Assembly (NCBI GenBank): GCA_029168955.1
Contig: JAPDOI010000021.1
Location: 2,530,501 to 2,594,500 of the forward strand
DNA length: 64,000 nucleotides
Reading direction: 5' to 3'
Source: Aplectana chamaeleonis
Taxonomy: Eukaryota > Nematoda > Chromadorea > Rhabditida > Cosmocercidae
Position 1 is the stretch's first letter. Every line of letters starts with the position of its first letter. Under the pieces are notes generated by a model. It worked only from the letters and a program-made list of their open reading frames with translations. It had not been told where the DNA came from and did not search any database. Positions 20,124 through 31,289 of this stretch are shown one piece after another. The position numbers were made by a program, and so were the translations under genes.

Positions 20124-21320
20124 CTATGTACTCGTGACGAAGAAACTTTTACCGAGAGAGCAGGCGGCTTCCTTTCTTGACTTGAAAACATTATTACCAA
20201 ACTCAATAGTGGAGACGGTGGTTGGCGAGCCTCTTCCCGATAGTTTCCAAAGCACCTTCCAAGTAGCTCCACTGTCCGTCTTGAAATTCAACTGTTCTGT
20301 GAACTTTTCCCACTGTTCTTTCTTGTGCTGGTCGAGATCTTTTCTGATCTCACCATCCAGCTGAGCGACGATAGGGTCTAGATGGTCCACTGCTCTTCTG
20401 GCACCTCTAGTCCTGATTTTCTGAAGATTTTCTCTTGTGAAGTTTGGATAGAACGTCTTAACTCGGCCAACAGGGATGGCCGCCTTCATGACCCTGCGAA
20501 TTGCATCAGATAAGTGATGCTCCTTCTGGTGCACATTGCCATTCCACGGGTAATCAGCCGCTAGGCGTAGCGCAACCTCACTGAAAAGGCACCAGTCTGC
20601 TTGACCTAAATTGAGATAAGAACGTCGACGAACATCAGAATAAGGAGCAAGAGAATTTGAGAGATCGATGTGCACAAAGACGGGAACATGATCACTAGAC
20701 AATGTTGTTGAGGTAGACCATGAGCAAGCGTTGGAAAGGTTGGAAGAGACTAGAGTTATGTCTGGGCTAGAAGATCGGCCGTTGGCAGGAAGACGAGTGG
20801 GCTGATCATCGTTTAAGATGACCAGGTCGCACTCCCCAACCCATTCTTCGACTTCTTCTCCTCTAGCATCGGAACCAAGGGACGAGCAGAAGGTATGGGC
20901 GTTAAAGTCGCCCGCGAAAACAACTGATGATGAGAGGGAACAATCGTTAAGTTGTTTGAGAAGAGGAATGGGATTGTAGGAGGAGGGGCATGAAGAAGGG
21001 TGGGGGGAATGTAGATGTTGAACAGAGAAAGGGGAGTTGGATTGGAAGGTTCTCGAGAGTACCATCCGGTGGGGTGTTTGGTATGAGGTGGGAGGGGATA
21101 GAGGATAAAACTAAGGTTGAAACTCCTACGCCAAGAGCTGACCTTGGAGCATGGAAGGCAGAGTAGCCCGGGATGTTAGGATGAGGACGGGTGGGTGATG
21201 GAGAAAGCTTGGTTTCTCGAACCATGATCACGTCTGGATGGTAAGTACGTGCGAAGAGAGAGAGAGCTCAGAAAGTTTGGCACGAAGGCCGTTGAGATTG
21301 ATATGTACAATGAAAAGGGG
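20124..21320 (-). pseudogene. Element A: APE-type endonuclease
   Basis: Read in pieces: an N-terminal part with NLNGLRAKLSELSL and, after a frame shift near 21,255, HPDVIMVRETKLSP (metal-binding glutamate region), then after another shift GDFNAH and SDHVPV, the diagnostic motifs of the endonuclease that nicks target DNA. The frame to 20,124 continues into the linker before RT. At least two frameshifts break it. Confidence 0.8.
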
Positions 21321-21402
21321 GCGATTTGAGGAAGAGGAATCAGAGTTGGTAGGTGAAGAACATAAAACACAGCGAAAAGCAGAGGTATGACGCCTCACAG
21401 AA

Positions 21403-21852
21403 CTAACAGGAGAGATGCACCCACCTTTGGCATTCTAAGCACTGGACGCTTGTTTTCCTCCATGTGACATCCTTGCCGCACGTGGCGCATGGGTACTTCT
21501 GAGCAGGTCCAGGATTTCTTTCCACGCCGGCCCTTAGCAGGAGAATCCGAAGGAGAGACGCGACCGGCCAGCACCTCTCCCATGACAAAAACCCTCTTCG
21601 TGGAGGGGGTGACGTCGGTCTGCATAGAGGTGATCTTCTTACCTCCACACTGCCACGGCGTGAACGTACGACATCTCGGCAGCTGGTTCTAGAATGAATT
21701 ATACGGTAAAATTTAGAAATGTCTACTCCCATAGCATCCGATAGCATTTTAGCGACAGTGACGACATCACAAACCTTCCGCCGAGATTCTAACGTGTGTA
21801 GCAACAACTCCCTGTTCCGTTTCTTTGAATTGGGTATGCTACTGTGAGGCAA
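21403..21852 (-). pseudogene. Element A: N-terminal region with 2A-like peptide and zinc finger
   Basis: About 149 residues. GVERNPGP is encoded at 21,505-21,528, matching the ExNPGP core of ribosome-skipping 2A peptides but with G in place of the usual D before V-E. It is preceded by the usual leucine-rich stretch (LLRILLLRA) and followed within five residues by a Cys/His-rich finger: C-x2-C, then C-x2-C-x4-H-x2-C, PHD/RING-like. 2A-like sequences at the N-terminus of certain non-LTR retrotransposons are known. Translation would separate the upstream leader from the finger-endonuclease-RT polyprotein. Confidence 0.7.
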
Positions 21853-22057
21853 CTGGAAAGCCCTTGCAAATAATTTGCGTGTAAAATTCTTTTTTTCTTC
21901 AATTCAATAGCTTTATTTTTCAATGAAGAAACATACGGAATGTCTGTGAGGGAGGTTAATTACGAGATCCTGAGTACGCAGCCAACAGAACAACGAAAAA
22001 AAAGAAGAAAAAAAAACTGAAATACTCGTACAATCGGAGCACCCTATGCTTAAAGCT

Positions 22058-22800
22058 CTAACAGAAAGAGCGGCCATCTGTCCCTTGCAATGACCTGAGA
22101 TTGAAGTGGGACAGCCTGCTTCTGAAAATTGGAAAACTTTTGGCATCAACGATTTCCGGAGGTAGTTTGTTCCAAATTGGGATGACCCTAAAAGCAAACG
22201 AATGCAGCACACTAGATTTCGATGTGAATTTACGTTCGAGCTGAAAAGCGTGCTGGCGGGAGCGAGTACAGCGGCGGGTGAACGCGAAAACGCTTTCCAA
22301 TTGGATGTCGCAGAGACCTTTAACGATTTTGTAACATAAATGTAAATCGAACTCAGTTCTTCGATCTGGTAAGGTTTCGATTCCCAATATTTCAAGCCTT
22401 TTCATGTAGTCTGGCACTTCTCGCATAGGGAATGCCTTGACGAAAACGCGTTTTGAGTACCGCCTTTGCACGTTTTCAACGACTTCATCCTCCTCAACAG
22501 AAGATGGTTACCAGACCTGCGTACAATATTCCAAGAGCGGCCGGCAGTAGACAATATATGCTTTCCTATAATGTTCGAGACATGGGTGTTGCAGAGATCT
22601 CAGGATGCAATTTGGCACACGAGAAGCTTTCTTGGAAATTTCCTTGCAGTGGGAATCCCACTTCAGGTCGGTGCTGATAAGCACACCAAGATCACAGACA
22701 GTTCCGCGTACGGGGAGCACAACATCATTTAGGCGTAAAAAGCACTTATATTGGAAATTGATGTGAAATAAGCTGCATTTTTCCTCAGATAGCTTCAACT
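22058..22800 (-). pseudogene. Element B: RT thumb and C-terminal domain
   Basis: Two frames, 22,508-22,798 and 22,058-22,471. The first includes VCDLGVLISTDLKWDSHCK, the standard CR1 thumb motif; the second has the CR1/L2 tail with KRLEILGIETLPDRRTEFDL and LCYKIVKG, ending with FRSRLSHFNL. They are joined by a frame shift. Confidence 0.75.
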
Positions 22801-22879
22801 GCCATAGCTTGGACTAATCAGCAAGCCGGTTCAGATCACACTGAAGCTCGTGGAAATCGATAGCGGGGTGGCGAAGAGG

Positions 22880-23864
22880 GCGATATATATTGAGATCATC
22901 AGCGAAAAGTTTGCATGTGCTCGACAATTCATCAGAGATGTCGTTCACATAAATGAGGAAAAGCAAAGGACCCAGAACGCTTTCCTGAGGAGCACCGCTG
23001 GCAATTTGGATAGAATGAGACCAGAAGTCGCAAATTTTGACTGTGAAGTCACGAGATGTCAGAAAGGAACTCCACCATTTTTAAGTGCCACCAGAAATAC
23101 CGTAGCTTTCGAGTTTCAGAAGTAGCTTTGGATGACTGACTGTGTCAAAAGCTTTAGCATAGTCGATGTACACAACATCAGTTCGGCAGTTCTCATTCAC
23201 AGCCGGACACCAGTCGTAGAACGAGGACACCAACTGGGACAGTGTTGATCTGCCAGGCAGAAAACCACATTGGGCAGGGCTGAGGAGGTCGTTCGACGCA
23301 AGATGGGAGAGAACACAATCTTTGACAATGATTTCGAGGACTTTACATACTGACGAGGTTAAACTGATGGGCCGATAGTTCGAGACCTGAGCAGCTGGTG
23401 CCTTTTTGAGGAGCGGGGTTACAATCGCGGTTTTACATGCGTACGGAAGAGTTCCAAGAGCAAGACTATGTTTAAAGATGCATGTGAGAGGGTAACACAA
23501 CCCGTCGGCGGCCATTTGAATAAAATAGGAGGGTATGGAGTCCGGAGTAAGCGAAATTTTGTCGTTGAGCTTTTTTATGGCACCCATTACAACTTCGTGG
23601 TTGATAGGTATAGAGCATAATTTCTGACGACATCTTGGGGGAAATTGGGGGGGTCGCGCCGTTGTCGCGAGTAAATACCTTGGAGAAATAGTCCGCGAAC
23701 ATTTTGCACTTTTGCTGATTATCGACAATGATTTCGCCCTCTTCATCGATCAGGGTAGAGATACCTTTACGTGTTTTCATCTTAGCATTCATGTATTTGA
23801 AAAAGTTTCTTTGATTTCCTGAGCAAATGAGGCGTTTTTCACGGTTTTTAGCAAGACTTTGCAT
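22880..23864 (-). pseudogene. Element B: reverse transcriptase
   Basis: The frame 23,746-23,081 shows RT motifs: SLTPDSIPSYFIQ, TAIVTPLLKK, NYRPISLTSSVCKVLE, GFLPGRSTLSQL and motif A in YIDYAKAFDTVSH. Past a frame break the catalytic FADD box is present at 22,895-22,906. The upstream frame 23,472-23,864 holds the linker, with MFADYFSKVF. Catalytic residues are retained in a broken frame. Confidence 0.8.
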
Positions 23865-24124
23865 TCCTTTTCAAAATCCCTAGCGCACTTATTGAAAGCA
23901 GCGCGTCCACCCGGCTGAAAACGGTCACGCCAGAATAAATGCTTTTTTAGCGGCTAGGCGTTGTAGGTGCGGTGGGAAGTTTTTGGTCGAAGGACCATGT
24001 TTCCGAAGTGGAACACACTTCTCTATTACAAGGTGGACATAGGAAATAAAGGTCTCATACATTTCGTTTATTTTCCGGCATGTGCAAAAGAGTGCATCCC
24101 AGTCTGTTCTCAACAACCAAAAAT

Positions 24125-25276
24125 TTACTTGGTCCCAATTATCTCCGCGAAATCGAAATTACGGGCTGTTTTGGGAGTGTCAGGTTCACGAGCAATTTCA
24201 AAGGCTATGCTAGAGTGATCGCTTGTAGAGAAAATCGGCTGAACCTCCCAATCAGCAATCAATGTCAGGTCATTACACAAGAGCGAATCCAGGACATTTC
24301 GCCCATGAGTGGGCTCATAATTCAAATATGATAGGTCGGAACTGGCAAGGAAATGTTCAAATGAAAAATTAAAACGCGTACCGGAGTAGCCTGATGAAAA
24401 CGCATAATTAAAGTCACCAACAACAATTGAAGGCCATTGCACTGTTAAACAATCCTCCATGACCTCTAGCAATTCAAGAGAGTCCTGGAGGCTCGTTGCA
24501 GGTCTTCGATAAACTGCAATCAAGCGGAAACAGGAATCACATTCAAACACAGAATCAAGGAGCATAGTTTCACAAGAAAAACTGAAAGATCTGGGCACAA
24601 AATCTGTTATCGTAATACACCTATTCACAATAACGGCCACCCCACCACCTGCCATACCGGGCAAACGATCAGACCTATAGACAACGTAGGTATCACACAA
24701 GGATAAGAGCGAGTCCGGATCGTTCTCAGTTAGCCAAGTTTCGCTAAATGCAACTACATCAGGGGACGATGATTCAAGAAATGCGTTCAATGATGCTAGC
24801 TTGTTTCTTATTGATCGGGCGTTGAAGTAAAAACAGTTCAAATTTCTTTTCGCTACTGACGGCAATCCGGAACTCGTTTCATTTACTTGACCAGTGTTGG
24901 GGAGAAGCGCGAGGGGGGTCGGGTTGCACGAGGAGGGGAGCGCTGCAGTTAAGCAGCGTAGTCCCCCGCCTCGGACATCGTCTCCCCCTTTTTTTGGAAT
25001 TTGGCTTCTACTCAAAACATGACCTCTATATATGACCGCTGTGTCGTCCGTCTTACGCGCTTTACGCAGTTTGGCCCGCAGTTCAGAGCTGTAAGACGGG
25101 CGCACGTACACGTTCTGCCAGTCATCCGAATTCTTCAGCTTGTGGCCGCTGCGCAGGAGCTGGATTGCGTCGTGGTGGTTCCCAAAGGCGACTTTCACGG
25201 GGCGTTTTTTTGGACTCGTTGAATGATCCCATACGGTAGATCGAGGTCGGAACAGCGTCGACTTCGAAATGGTCAA
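24125..25276 (-). pseudogene. Element B: APE endonuclease with upstream linker
   Basis: The 383-residue frame carries NLNCFYFNARSIRNKL, FSETWL (catalytic glutamate), a GGGVAVIV turn, LIAVYRRP, VVGDFNYAF and STSDHSSIAFEI, the full motif set of a CR1-type apurinic endonuclease. The first 100 residues belong to the end of the ORF1-like nucleic-acid-binding region (KVAFGNHHDAIQLLRSGHKL). The nuclease part itself is uninterrupted. Confidence 0.85.
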
Positions 25277-25600
25277 GAATGGCCATCAGCGTCTTCTCGT
25301 CGGCTGCCCTGCGATCTCGCGCATGCAGGTCAGTCTTCTTAACTAGGCCCATAACAACGACTTCCGAAGGAATCACCTGCGGTTTTGCCGCCGGGGCGGC
25401 ACGATGACTTTGATCACTGGCGGCTGGTGCCGGTGACGATCCTCCTTTGCAGGCTCACCAACGACTTCGGAGATCGACTGCAGTAGCGGCTGGAGTGCGT
25501 CAGTTATTGCCCTCGCCATTTGCTCGATCGACAAGCTCATGGCCACCTTGACAGCTTCGTCAACCATCTTCGCGATTTCAGCTTTCTTGGTCTGCGACAT
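25122..25600 (-). pseudogene. Element B: ORF1-like N-terminal region
   Basis: Two frames. The first 75 residues from 25,600 form an acidic/helical segment (KAEIAKMVDEAVKVAM). The second has VVVMGLVKK and AVPTSIYRMG, an RRM-like fold start seen in ORF1 of nematode CR1 elements (inference from the similar order in element C). Frame shifts near 25,375 and 25,220 separate the parts. Confidence 0.55.
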
Positions 25601-25798
25601 CTCGGCAGTACACGATGGATCGATTGAACCTTGAGATACTGGGTTAAAACCTTCGGTTCTTTATAGCAAGAAAATGTCTTTCTTTTTATGTGGAGCAAAA
25701 ACCGATGACCCATTCTCCATGATTGGCGTTATGTAAGCTTTATATGCTCTTACAAGAACATCTTTATCGCACGTAGAGAGTGCCTTAAAGGCAGTCCA

Positions 25799-26157
25799 CG
25801 ATGAATACACCCTTCGAGTTTTCTATGAAAACGTGAAGTTCAGGGGCTGAGTGCAACAATAGCACCAAAAAAATGGACGAAAATGGGCTAGAAAGAGCTC
25901 CATAAGACCCTGAAGTTGGGGTTTTCCGCGCACGCAAAGCTCATCCGCTCGCGCACCACCCACTTTTATGATAGCTGTCCCCGTTTTGAGGCTCGGCCAC
26001 GCCGCAACCACATTTGCATTAGAGCGCGTGCGCACTCGACCTTTAATGATTGGGGCGCGTGTGCACAATCTCATTTCTATCCTACCGAGTTATCCAGTGT
26101 TCGTTGTTCATGCGTATTTATTCCATGACATGTTCATTTTTATTGTTCATTAATGTC
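25799..26157 (+). mobile_element. Truncated TTAA-type MITE, family B relative
   Basis: After TTAA at 25,795-25,798 the end reads AGGCAGTCCACGATGAA. The interior shares GAGCTCCATAAGACCC and CGCGCACGCAAAGCTC-like words with the arms of the element at 10,647-11,131. No right end is found; a Harbinger-like fragment follows. Confidence 0.5.
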
Positions 26158-26256
26158 GCTCACCAACGACACTGCATATTCGGTGTATCGGTTTCCGGTT
26201 GATATATATGGTAAACGCTGGAATCGCTCGACTCTGGAAGTATGATCCCGGCCTTA
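26158..26256 (+). mobile_element. Truncated PIF/Harbinger-like MITE
   Basis: Corresponds to the right four fifths of the element at 17,737-17,860: ACCAACGACA, a TATCGGTTTCCGGTTGATAT word and the terminal GGAAGTATGATCCCGGCC followed by TTA at 26,254-26,256. The left terminus is missing. Confidence 0.65.
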
Positions 26257-26672
26257 ATGATATTTCAATGCTTCGCGACACAAATTAGCACAACACGCGA
26301 ATTGCCGAGGAAGAAATTTATGGGGATGGCTATTTTCATCAGGTGAGCTTTTGACTAATCAGTGCTGAAGTAAAGCCAAGGTTGCTCGGATGAGTTCGGG
26401 CGGAGTAAGCAGCGGAGCGTTCGGTCATGGCAAAATGCGACTCCCAACAACAAAACTTGTGCATTGTGACACTGAAAAGCAGGCACTGGCTGTGTAAAAC
26501 TGTAAGTGGGTTGTAGATTTTCTTCCACCAGAGCTCATTTTCAAAAGATACTAACTTGAATAGCTCAGTTATTAGGTGTGAAAGAGTATGCTCCAGATAC
26601 TCCTCCAAGATGCCGACGAGAGTGCATGCTTGTGTTAAAAACGTATCGACTAATATCTCGCGTCGATGGCTA
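26257..26672. other. No gene seen
   Basis: AT-leaning sequence with an 89-residue minus-strand open frame (26,339-26,608) that has no recognisable features. Confidence 0.4.
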
Positions 26673-26923
26673 TACAGCCTGGGCTGGTAAAAGTAATCCG
26701 GGTGGGCGACCGCATCGCGCCATTAAAGCAACTTCAAGTGGAGTTTCTTAGTCTTGCCGACGACTTTCAAGCTTTTCTTTTTATATTTTATAACCGATTG
26801 GGCTGTGTACTGGCTGAAGAACTTTGGAAAATGAAAAAAGAGACTATAAAAACTCATTAACTATCCACTTCTCCGGCGCCTAGCGGCTATCCACCCGGCT
26901 TACTTTTACCAGCCTAGGTTGTA
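26673..26923. mobile_element. Tc1/mariner-type MITE (247 bp)
   Basis: TA at 26,673-74 and 26,922-23. Ends read inward: CAGCCTGGGCTGGTAAAAG on the left and CAACCTAGGCTGGTAAAAG on the right, continuing to GTAA(T/G)CCGGGTGG, so the terminal repeat is over 30 bases with few mismatches. No coding capacity. Confidence 0.75.
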
Positions 26924-27560
26924 CCAGTTGATATGTGTATAGCCCCACAGGGACTCCAATCAGCGCACTTGGAGCACATCTAACCTGCTTCGCGAAAATT
27001 CTGAAGGACTCGTGATGCACCAAGCAATTATTGTTCTGTTATATAAAACAATGACCAAAAAACATTCCTCTTTCGAAGACTGGTTTCAAGATACTTTTAG
27101 GGCCCAGAAACCTAATTCTTTGAGGAGTTAATACTGTTATGAATATACAGGGGGAGCTGTTAGTAGTTTGAAGCAATTGCCGCGAAGTTTTTCACACCTA
27201 GAATATCGACGACATTGAGTTCAAAACTAATCGTTATTACACTGCTCAATTGAAACAGAACCTTTGAAAACTTATGAATACCACTTAAGGATTCTTACAT
27301 TCGTTACTAGAGTCGCTGAACGTGCTGAAAAAAAAAGAAAAATGGTAACCAAGCTCTCAAAACACGACTGGAAAGGCTAAATATTTTGAAGAAGTCAGCT
27401 AGCTCGAATGCCGCTTAAACTCGTTCGAAACACACTCGCGAGTGCCGCGGAACTCGTCCACCTTCGGAATCTAGCCTCTGCAGAAGCACCCCTATCATGG
27501 CCGTTTCTTCGATTTTTGCGTTGTTTTTTCTTCATCATTGGAACAAACAGCCCCAGACCC
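26924..27560. other. No gene seen
   Basis: Intergenic AT-rich sequence. The last part probably belongs to a TTAA-type element whose right end is at 27,610. Confidence 0.4.
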
Positions 27561-27614
27561 TTTCATTTCTGGTGAGAATTCGGTGACGGTTTTTATCGTG
27601 GACACTGCCTTTAA
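27561..27614 (+). mobile_element. Right end of a TTAA-type MITE
   Basis: TTTTTATCGTGGACACTGCC ends at 27,609, followed by T and TTAA (27,611-27,614). This equals the right terminus of the family B element at 11,131. The left end could not be located. The TTAA marks the point where recognisable sequence of element C begins. Confidence 0.55.
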
Positions 27615-27679
27615 AGATGAGGAGAGTGCGCGAAAGAGCCTTGTTGCTCAGATGCTTATAATGATTCATAAAACCCAGT

Positions 27680-28946
27680 TAACTATCATAGTGAAACCCT
27701 AAGTCTCTAACCGAAGCTACTGAATTCAAAGGTTGATCAGCAAGTTTATAAAACTCGGGAAGCTTGGAACTCAAATTCTCGTATAAATAGTCGTTTCAGG
27801 GGCTAAAGGTAGCTCTCAACTGAGTGACCATCTGGTCTAAAGCTGCTTGCATCTTGATATGGTCATCGGAACTGTCAATCATTCTATAGACCTTAACATC
27901 ACATCTGCGAATTGTTTGCATTTGACTGCGCATCTGTAAAAAAACTGTAGGGAGCTTAGCAGAGTACAAGGCAAACAGGATTAGAGACAGTACTACGCCC
28001 TGTGGCACTCCGCTGCTAGCTTCTCTGAACGTTGAGAAGCATGAACCTATTCTCACCTGGAAACTTCTTTTCTCAAGGTAACCCCTCAACCACTCTATAA
28101 CCAGGGGATGGAATTTCAGTTTAATGATTTTGTGAATCAATTTACAATGATCTACACTATCGAAAACCTTGGCAAAATCAAAATAAACTACTTCACAGCC
28201 CTTCTTAGCATCCATGTACTCAATCCAGTCATTGACACACTCCAGAAGATTTGTTTCTACAGATTTATCTGACATGAATCCATGCTGATTCGGGGAAATG
28301 ATACAGTTCCTCTCCAAATGTGACATAATATGTTTTTTCAATACCTTTTCGAAAATTCTACACAAGTGGGAAGTTATACTCACTGCCCTATAATTTCCTG
28401 CCGAATTGGCGGGCTCTTTTGCAGCAGGGAAGTTACGAAAGAATGTTTCCATCTTAACGGAATTTCCGAATAACACAATGATTGGTTGAACAATTACGCG
28501 ATGGGCTCAGCAATGATATGACCAATACTTTTCAGAAAAACGGCCGGCACATATTCTGGAGTTAATAAAAATAAACAGGGTTATTTGTTGATGAGCTCAA
28601 ATATCGTAATACCTTCAAACCTTGAAAAACTGTTCATTTCAAAATTAACTTCAGGATCAAACGGTGGTAAAATATCACTCGCACTATACACCTCTTCAAA
28701 TTTATCTGCTAAGAGATCTGCTTTATCCTGATCTAAGGTTGCCACTTCTCCTCCTTTTTTCAGGCTGGGGATCGTGGTTGTAGGTTTAGGTTTCTTCTTC
28801 AAGAATTTGTAAAATCCTTTCTTGTTGTTTCTCTCGATAATTTTCTTCTCGACACTTTTGTTGTATTTTTGAGCCGACTAGTGAATTTACTTGAGAAAGC
28901 ATGACATTTCTCCCAATCACTATCAAGATTTGCGGTGTTAGCTACC
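27680..28946 (-). pseudogene. Element C: reverse transcriptase
   Basis: The linker with LLADKFEEVYS is at 28,581-28,802. RT proper (28,476-27,796) has GNYRAVSITSHLCRIFE, QHGFMSDKSVETNLLE, motif A VYFDFAKVFDSVDH and motif B SGVPQGVVLS. The FADD catalytic box near 27,900 is disrupted by a two-base insertion that shifts frame. A thumb-like VASVRDLGFHYDS follows in another frame near 27,700. Catalytically dead. Confidence 0.8.
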
Positions 28947-29492
28947 TTAAAGACAGTGGTCACGATGAAAAACGTTATCGATAAAACTACCAAAATCAGC
29001 TTAGATATAAAACAGCTCAAAAACTATCAAGGTAGCGCGGTGAAAAAAGGGCTAGAATTAGAGTTATTAAGATCTTAAAATTCCAGTTTGTGCACACGTG
29101 CACAGAAAGATCGCAGTCTCATGCCAAGCATTCAAAAACCATCGACACTCAGAGGAAGAAATAAATGCAAATTTGCCTAATAAAACAATTGAACAATCAA
29201 AGCAAGCCCTCCAACCAATGTTTTTAACTAGATGTGTACCTGAATCCGAAAGTTCATTGATTGAAATTCAAGTTCAAGCCAGCTGATGATCCTGATATTA
29301 GAGATCATCGATGCCGATGATGTGGGGTGGACTCTTCCACCATCAGAAGACAAGAAAGTTCAGGCTTCGAATTTGGCCCAGAACAGCCATTTTTTCGCGA
29401 TTATTTCTTATAGGTTCTACTACTCTATACCCAGAAAAGTGTTTAGAGAGGAAAAGAAGACGAGCATATTTGAGCGCGACCACTGTCTTTAA
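28947..29492. mobile_element. TTAA-flanked MITE inserted in element C
   Basis: TTAA at 28947-28950 and 29489-29492. Left end AGACAGTGGTCACGATG; right end read inward AGACAGTGGTCGCGCTC. The 538-bp insert separates two halves of element C that otherwise join in the same reading frame. Open frames inside it are not genes. Confidence 0.8.
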
Positions 29493-30420
29493 ATAAAGAA
29501 CCTCTATGGTCTAACATGTTTTGAAGATAAGATGGAAGAAAGGATCGAGTGGCACACACTCGTTTTATAGGGACGAATAAGTCGATGCTGTGATGTAATA
29601 TATCCAAAAACATCTCATATTTGGCGTTGACTGTTTGTACTGTTTCGAATGAGTGTCTCCAATCCACAGATAGGAGGTAGGCTGAGAGTGAGAGTCCACC
29701 AACATCGCAGCCTCTGAAGTACTTATATAACGTCACTTCAGACTCAGGAAGGGAACATGATAAATGAAACGCAAGACTGTTATGATCAGTGGAACCAACA
29801 GGTGGATTGAGGTTAACATTTTTTACCAGTTGTTCATCATTTGCTAATACCAAATCGAGGATATTGCTCCCTCGTGTCAGCAAGGTAACGTATTGTTTTA
29901 AGTCTAGTGAGTTTACAAAGCTTGCAAAAGAAGAAGATAATGGTGTCGTCGGGTTCTCCAGATTATCCCAATCAAAATCAGGGTAGTTGAAATCTCCAGT
30001 GATAACGGAAGGATGTTCGCATGTTAACAGATTGCTGAGAGCATTTATTAACCCATCATTTTGCCCATATGGGCACGATGGGGTTCTGTAAACAAGAATG
30101 AAACGCAATTCGTGACATTGAAAGAGAACGTCGACGGCTAGTGTTTCATACGCATCCATTACGGATTCAGAGAAAACATCTGTGTACCCAAAACCGTTTT
30201 TAATGAAAATCACGACACCACCACATTGTTTCCGAAATCGATCACAACGTATAGCCTGATAGTTACTTGCACTAAACAACAACGAAGCGAGAGAGTGAGA
30301 TGAATTAAAGTCTCAGTGAACATACATATGTCATCAGAATCACAGAGAACAAGCTCAATATGGTCCGAATTTTTCGCAACAGATCTTACATTAGCATAAA
30401 AACATTTGGCTTCATAACTG
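29493..30420 (-). pseudogene. Element C: APE endonuclease
   Basis: The frame from 30,282 down shows GGVVIFIKNGFGY, FILVYRTPSCPYG, VITGDFNYPDFDW and GSTDHNSLAFHLS, the endonuclease motif set. The N-terminal part (30,283-30,420) is in another frame. It reads without stops into the inserted MITE at 29,489. Confidence 0.8.
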
Positions 30421-30435
30421 AATATTGAGCGTCAT

Positions 30436-31285
30436 TCAGTTTAAAGTTCTCTGTGGTTGCGGACAAGTCCCTATCGCATGCATATCATTTTGCAAGTTGA
30501 CCAAAGCTCCATGACCCCCATTGGATCGGGAGATATCGACACTTGCCTCCTGATGCCTGCTAACGGGGACGTTTCCAAGCTCTCGTCGTCTTCTTCTTTC
30601 TTCAAATGGAACAGACTCCCTGAGATAGAGCCGTCCATTTGGGAAATACCGGAGCCGAGATGCTCTGCTCAAAGCTATTTTCTGAAAACGAGAGGCAAGA
30701 AGAACAATTTTCAGGAGGCGGTTCTTTCCTGACTCTCGCTTTCCCATTCTAAACACCGACTTCGAATAACACTCAATTTTGAGAAATTCGAGTACATTCA
30801 TGACACCCAGAAAATCATGCTTCAGTCTTTCACTAACACTAGTAGATAAAGATTCTGGTACACCATGTAGTATTAATGAGCCCAAGTCTTTCCCATTCAC
30901 TCTCAAAATTAGGGGGAAAAGATTGTGTTGAGATCGGAGCTGCACATACAGTAATCGGAACGTTGTTTTCGGTATTAGGGTTTTTCGACAAGATATCATG
31001 CCCAGACTGCTATCTTACGGTAACATTAATGAAATCAGGATGAATGGGCTGTGAGCAAGAACATTGATTTCGCAATCTGCCATTTTCAAAAGTGAGGGTC
31101 CGGACTTTTTCTTCCAGCTCCAGATTTCTCTTAATCAAAAGCTCCATTTGTTCCTTCGATTGGCATAGATAGATCAGCGCATCTTTCAAGTGACCAGGTA
31201 GAGACTTGTCTTCTTTCACCATGTCAAAAGCCGCATTAGCAATATCATGATCAACCATGAGTCTAGATAATATATTAGACACCAT
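30436..31285 (-). pseudogene. Element C: ORF1-like coiled coil and RRM-like region
   Basis: The first frame (31,285-31,010, 91 residues) has a heptad-like helix KEQMELLIKRNLELEEKV followed by LTFENGRL. The second (30,999-30,436, 187 residues) has SLILHGVPESL and SVFRMGKRESGKNR, then basic residues, similar in order to the ORF1-like region of element B (VVVMGL...YRMG). This suggests a nucleic-acid-binding protein; function is inferred. Confidence 0.6.
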
Positions 31286-31289
31286 GAGA

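Larger units (their letters stand above)
17940..21890 (-). mobile_element. Non-LTR retrotransposon A (2A/zinc-finger type), decayed
   Basis: Minus-strand element of about 3.9 kb. In order from its 5' side: N-terminal region with 2A-like peptide and zinc finger (21,403-21,852), APE-type endonuclease (about 20,680-21,320), linker, reverse transcriptase (18,762-20,060), C-terminal CCHC domain (18,297-18,500). It ends at an (AATA)n tail seen on the plus strand as ATTTATTTATTTATTTATT from 17,942, a typical LINE 3' tail. Several frameshifts and a stop near 19,962 show it is dead. Domain order fits the Jockey/Ingi group. Confidence 0.8.
21900..25630 (-). mobile_element. CR1-like non-LTR retrotransposon B, decayed but near full length
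   Basis: Minus-strand element abutting element A. From its 5' side: ORF1-like region (25,122-25,600), APE endonuclease (24,125 to about 24,850), RT (about 22,880-23,746), thumb and C-terminal part (22,058-22,800), and a 3' end near 21,900. Motif content fits the CR1/L2 group. Multiple frameshifts. Confidence 0.8.
27615..31285 (-). mobile_element. CR1-like non-LTR retrotransposon C, split by a TTAA element
   Basis: Minus-strand element. From its 5' side: coiled-coil and RRM-like ORF1 region (30,436-31,285), APE endonuclease (29,493 to about 30,400), then an inserted MITE (28,951-29,488), then linker and RT (27,680-28,946). The 3' side stops at the TTAA element end near 27,614, so the RT C-terminal domain is missing. 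Frame breaks are scattered through it. Confidence 0.8.
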
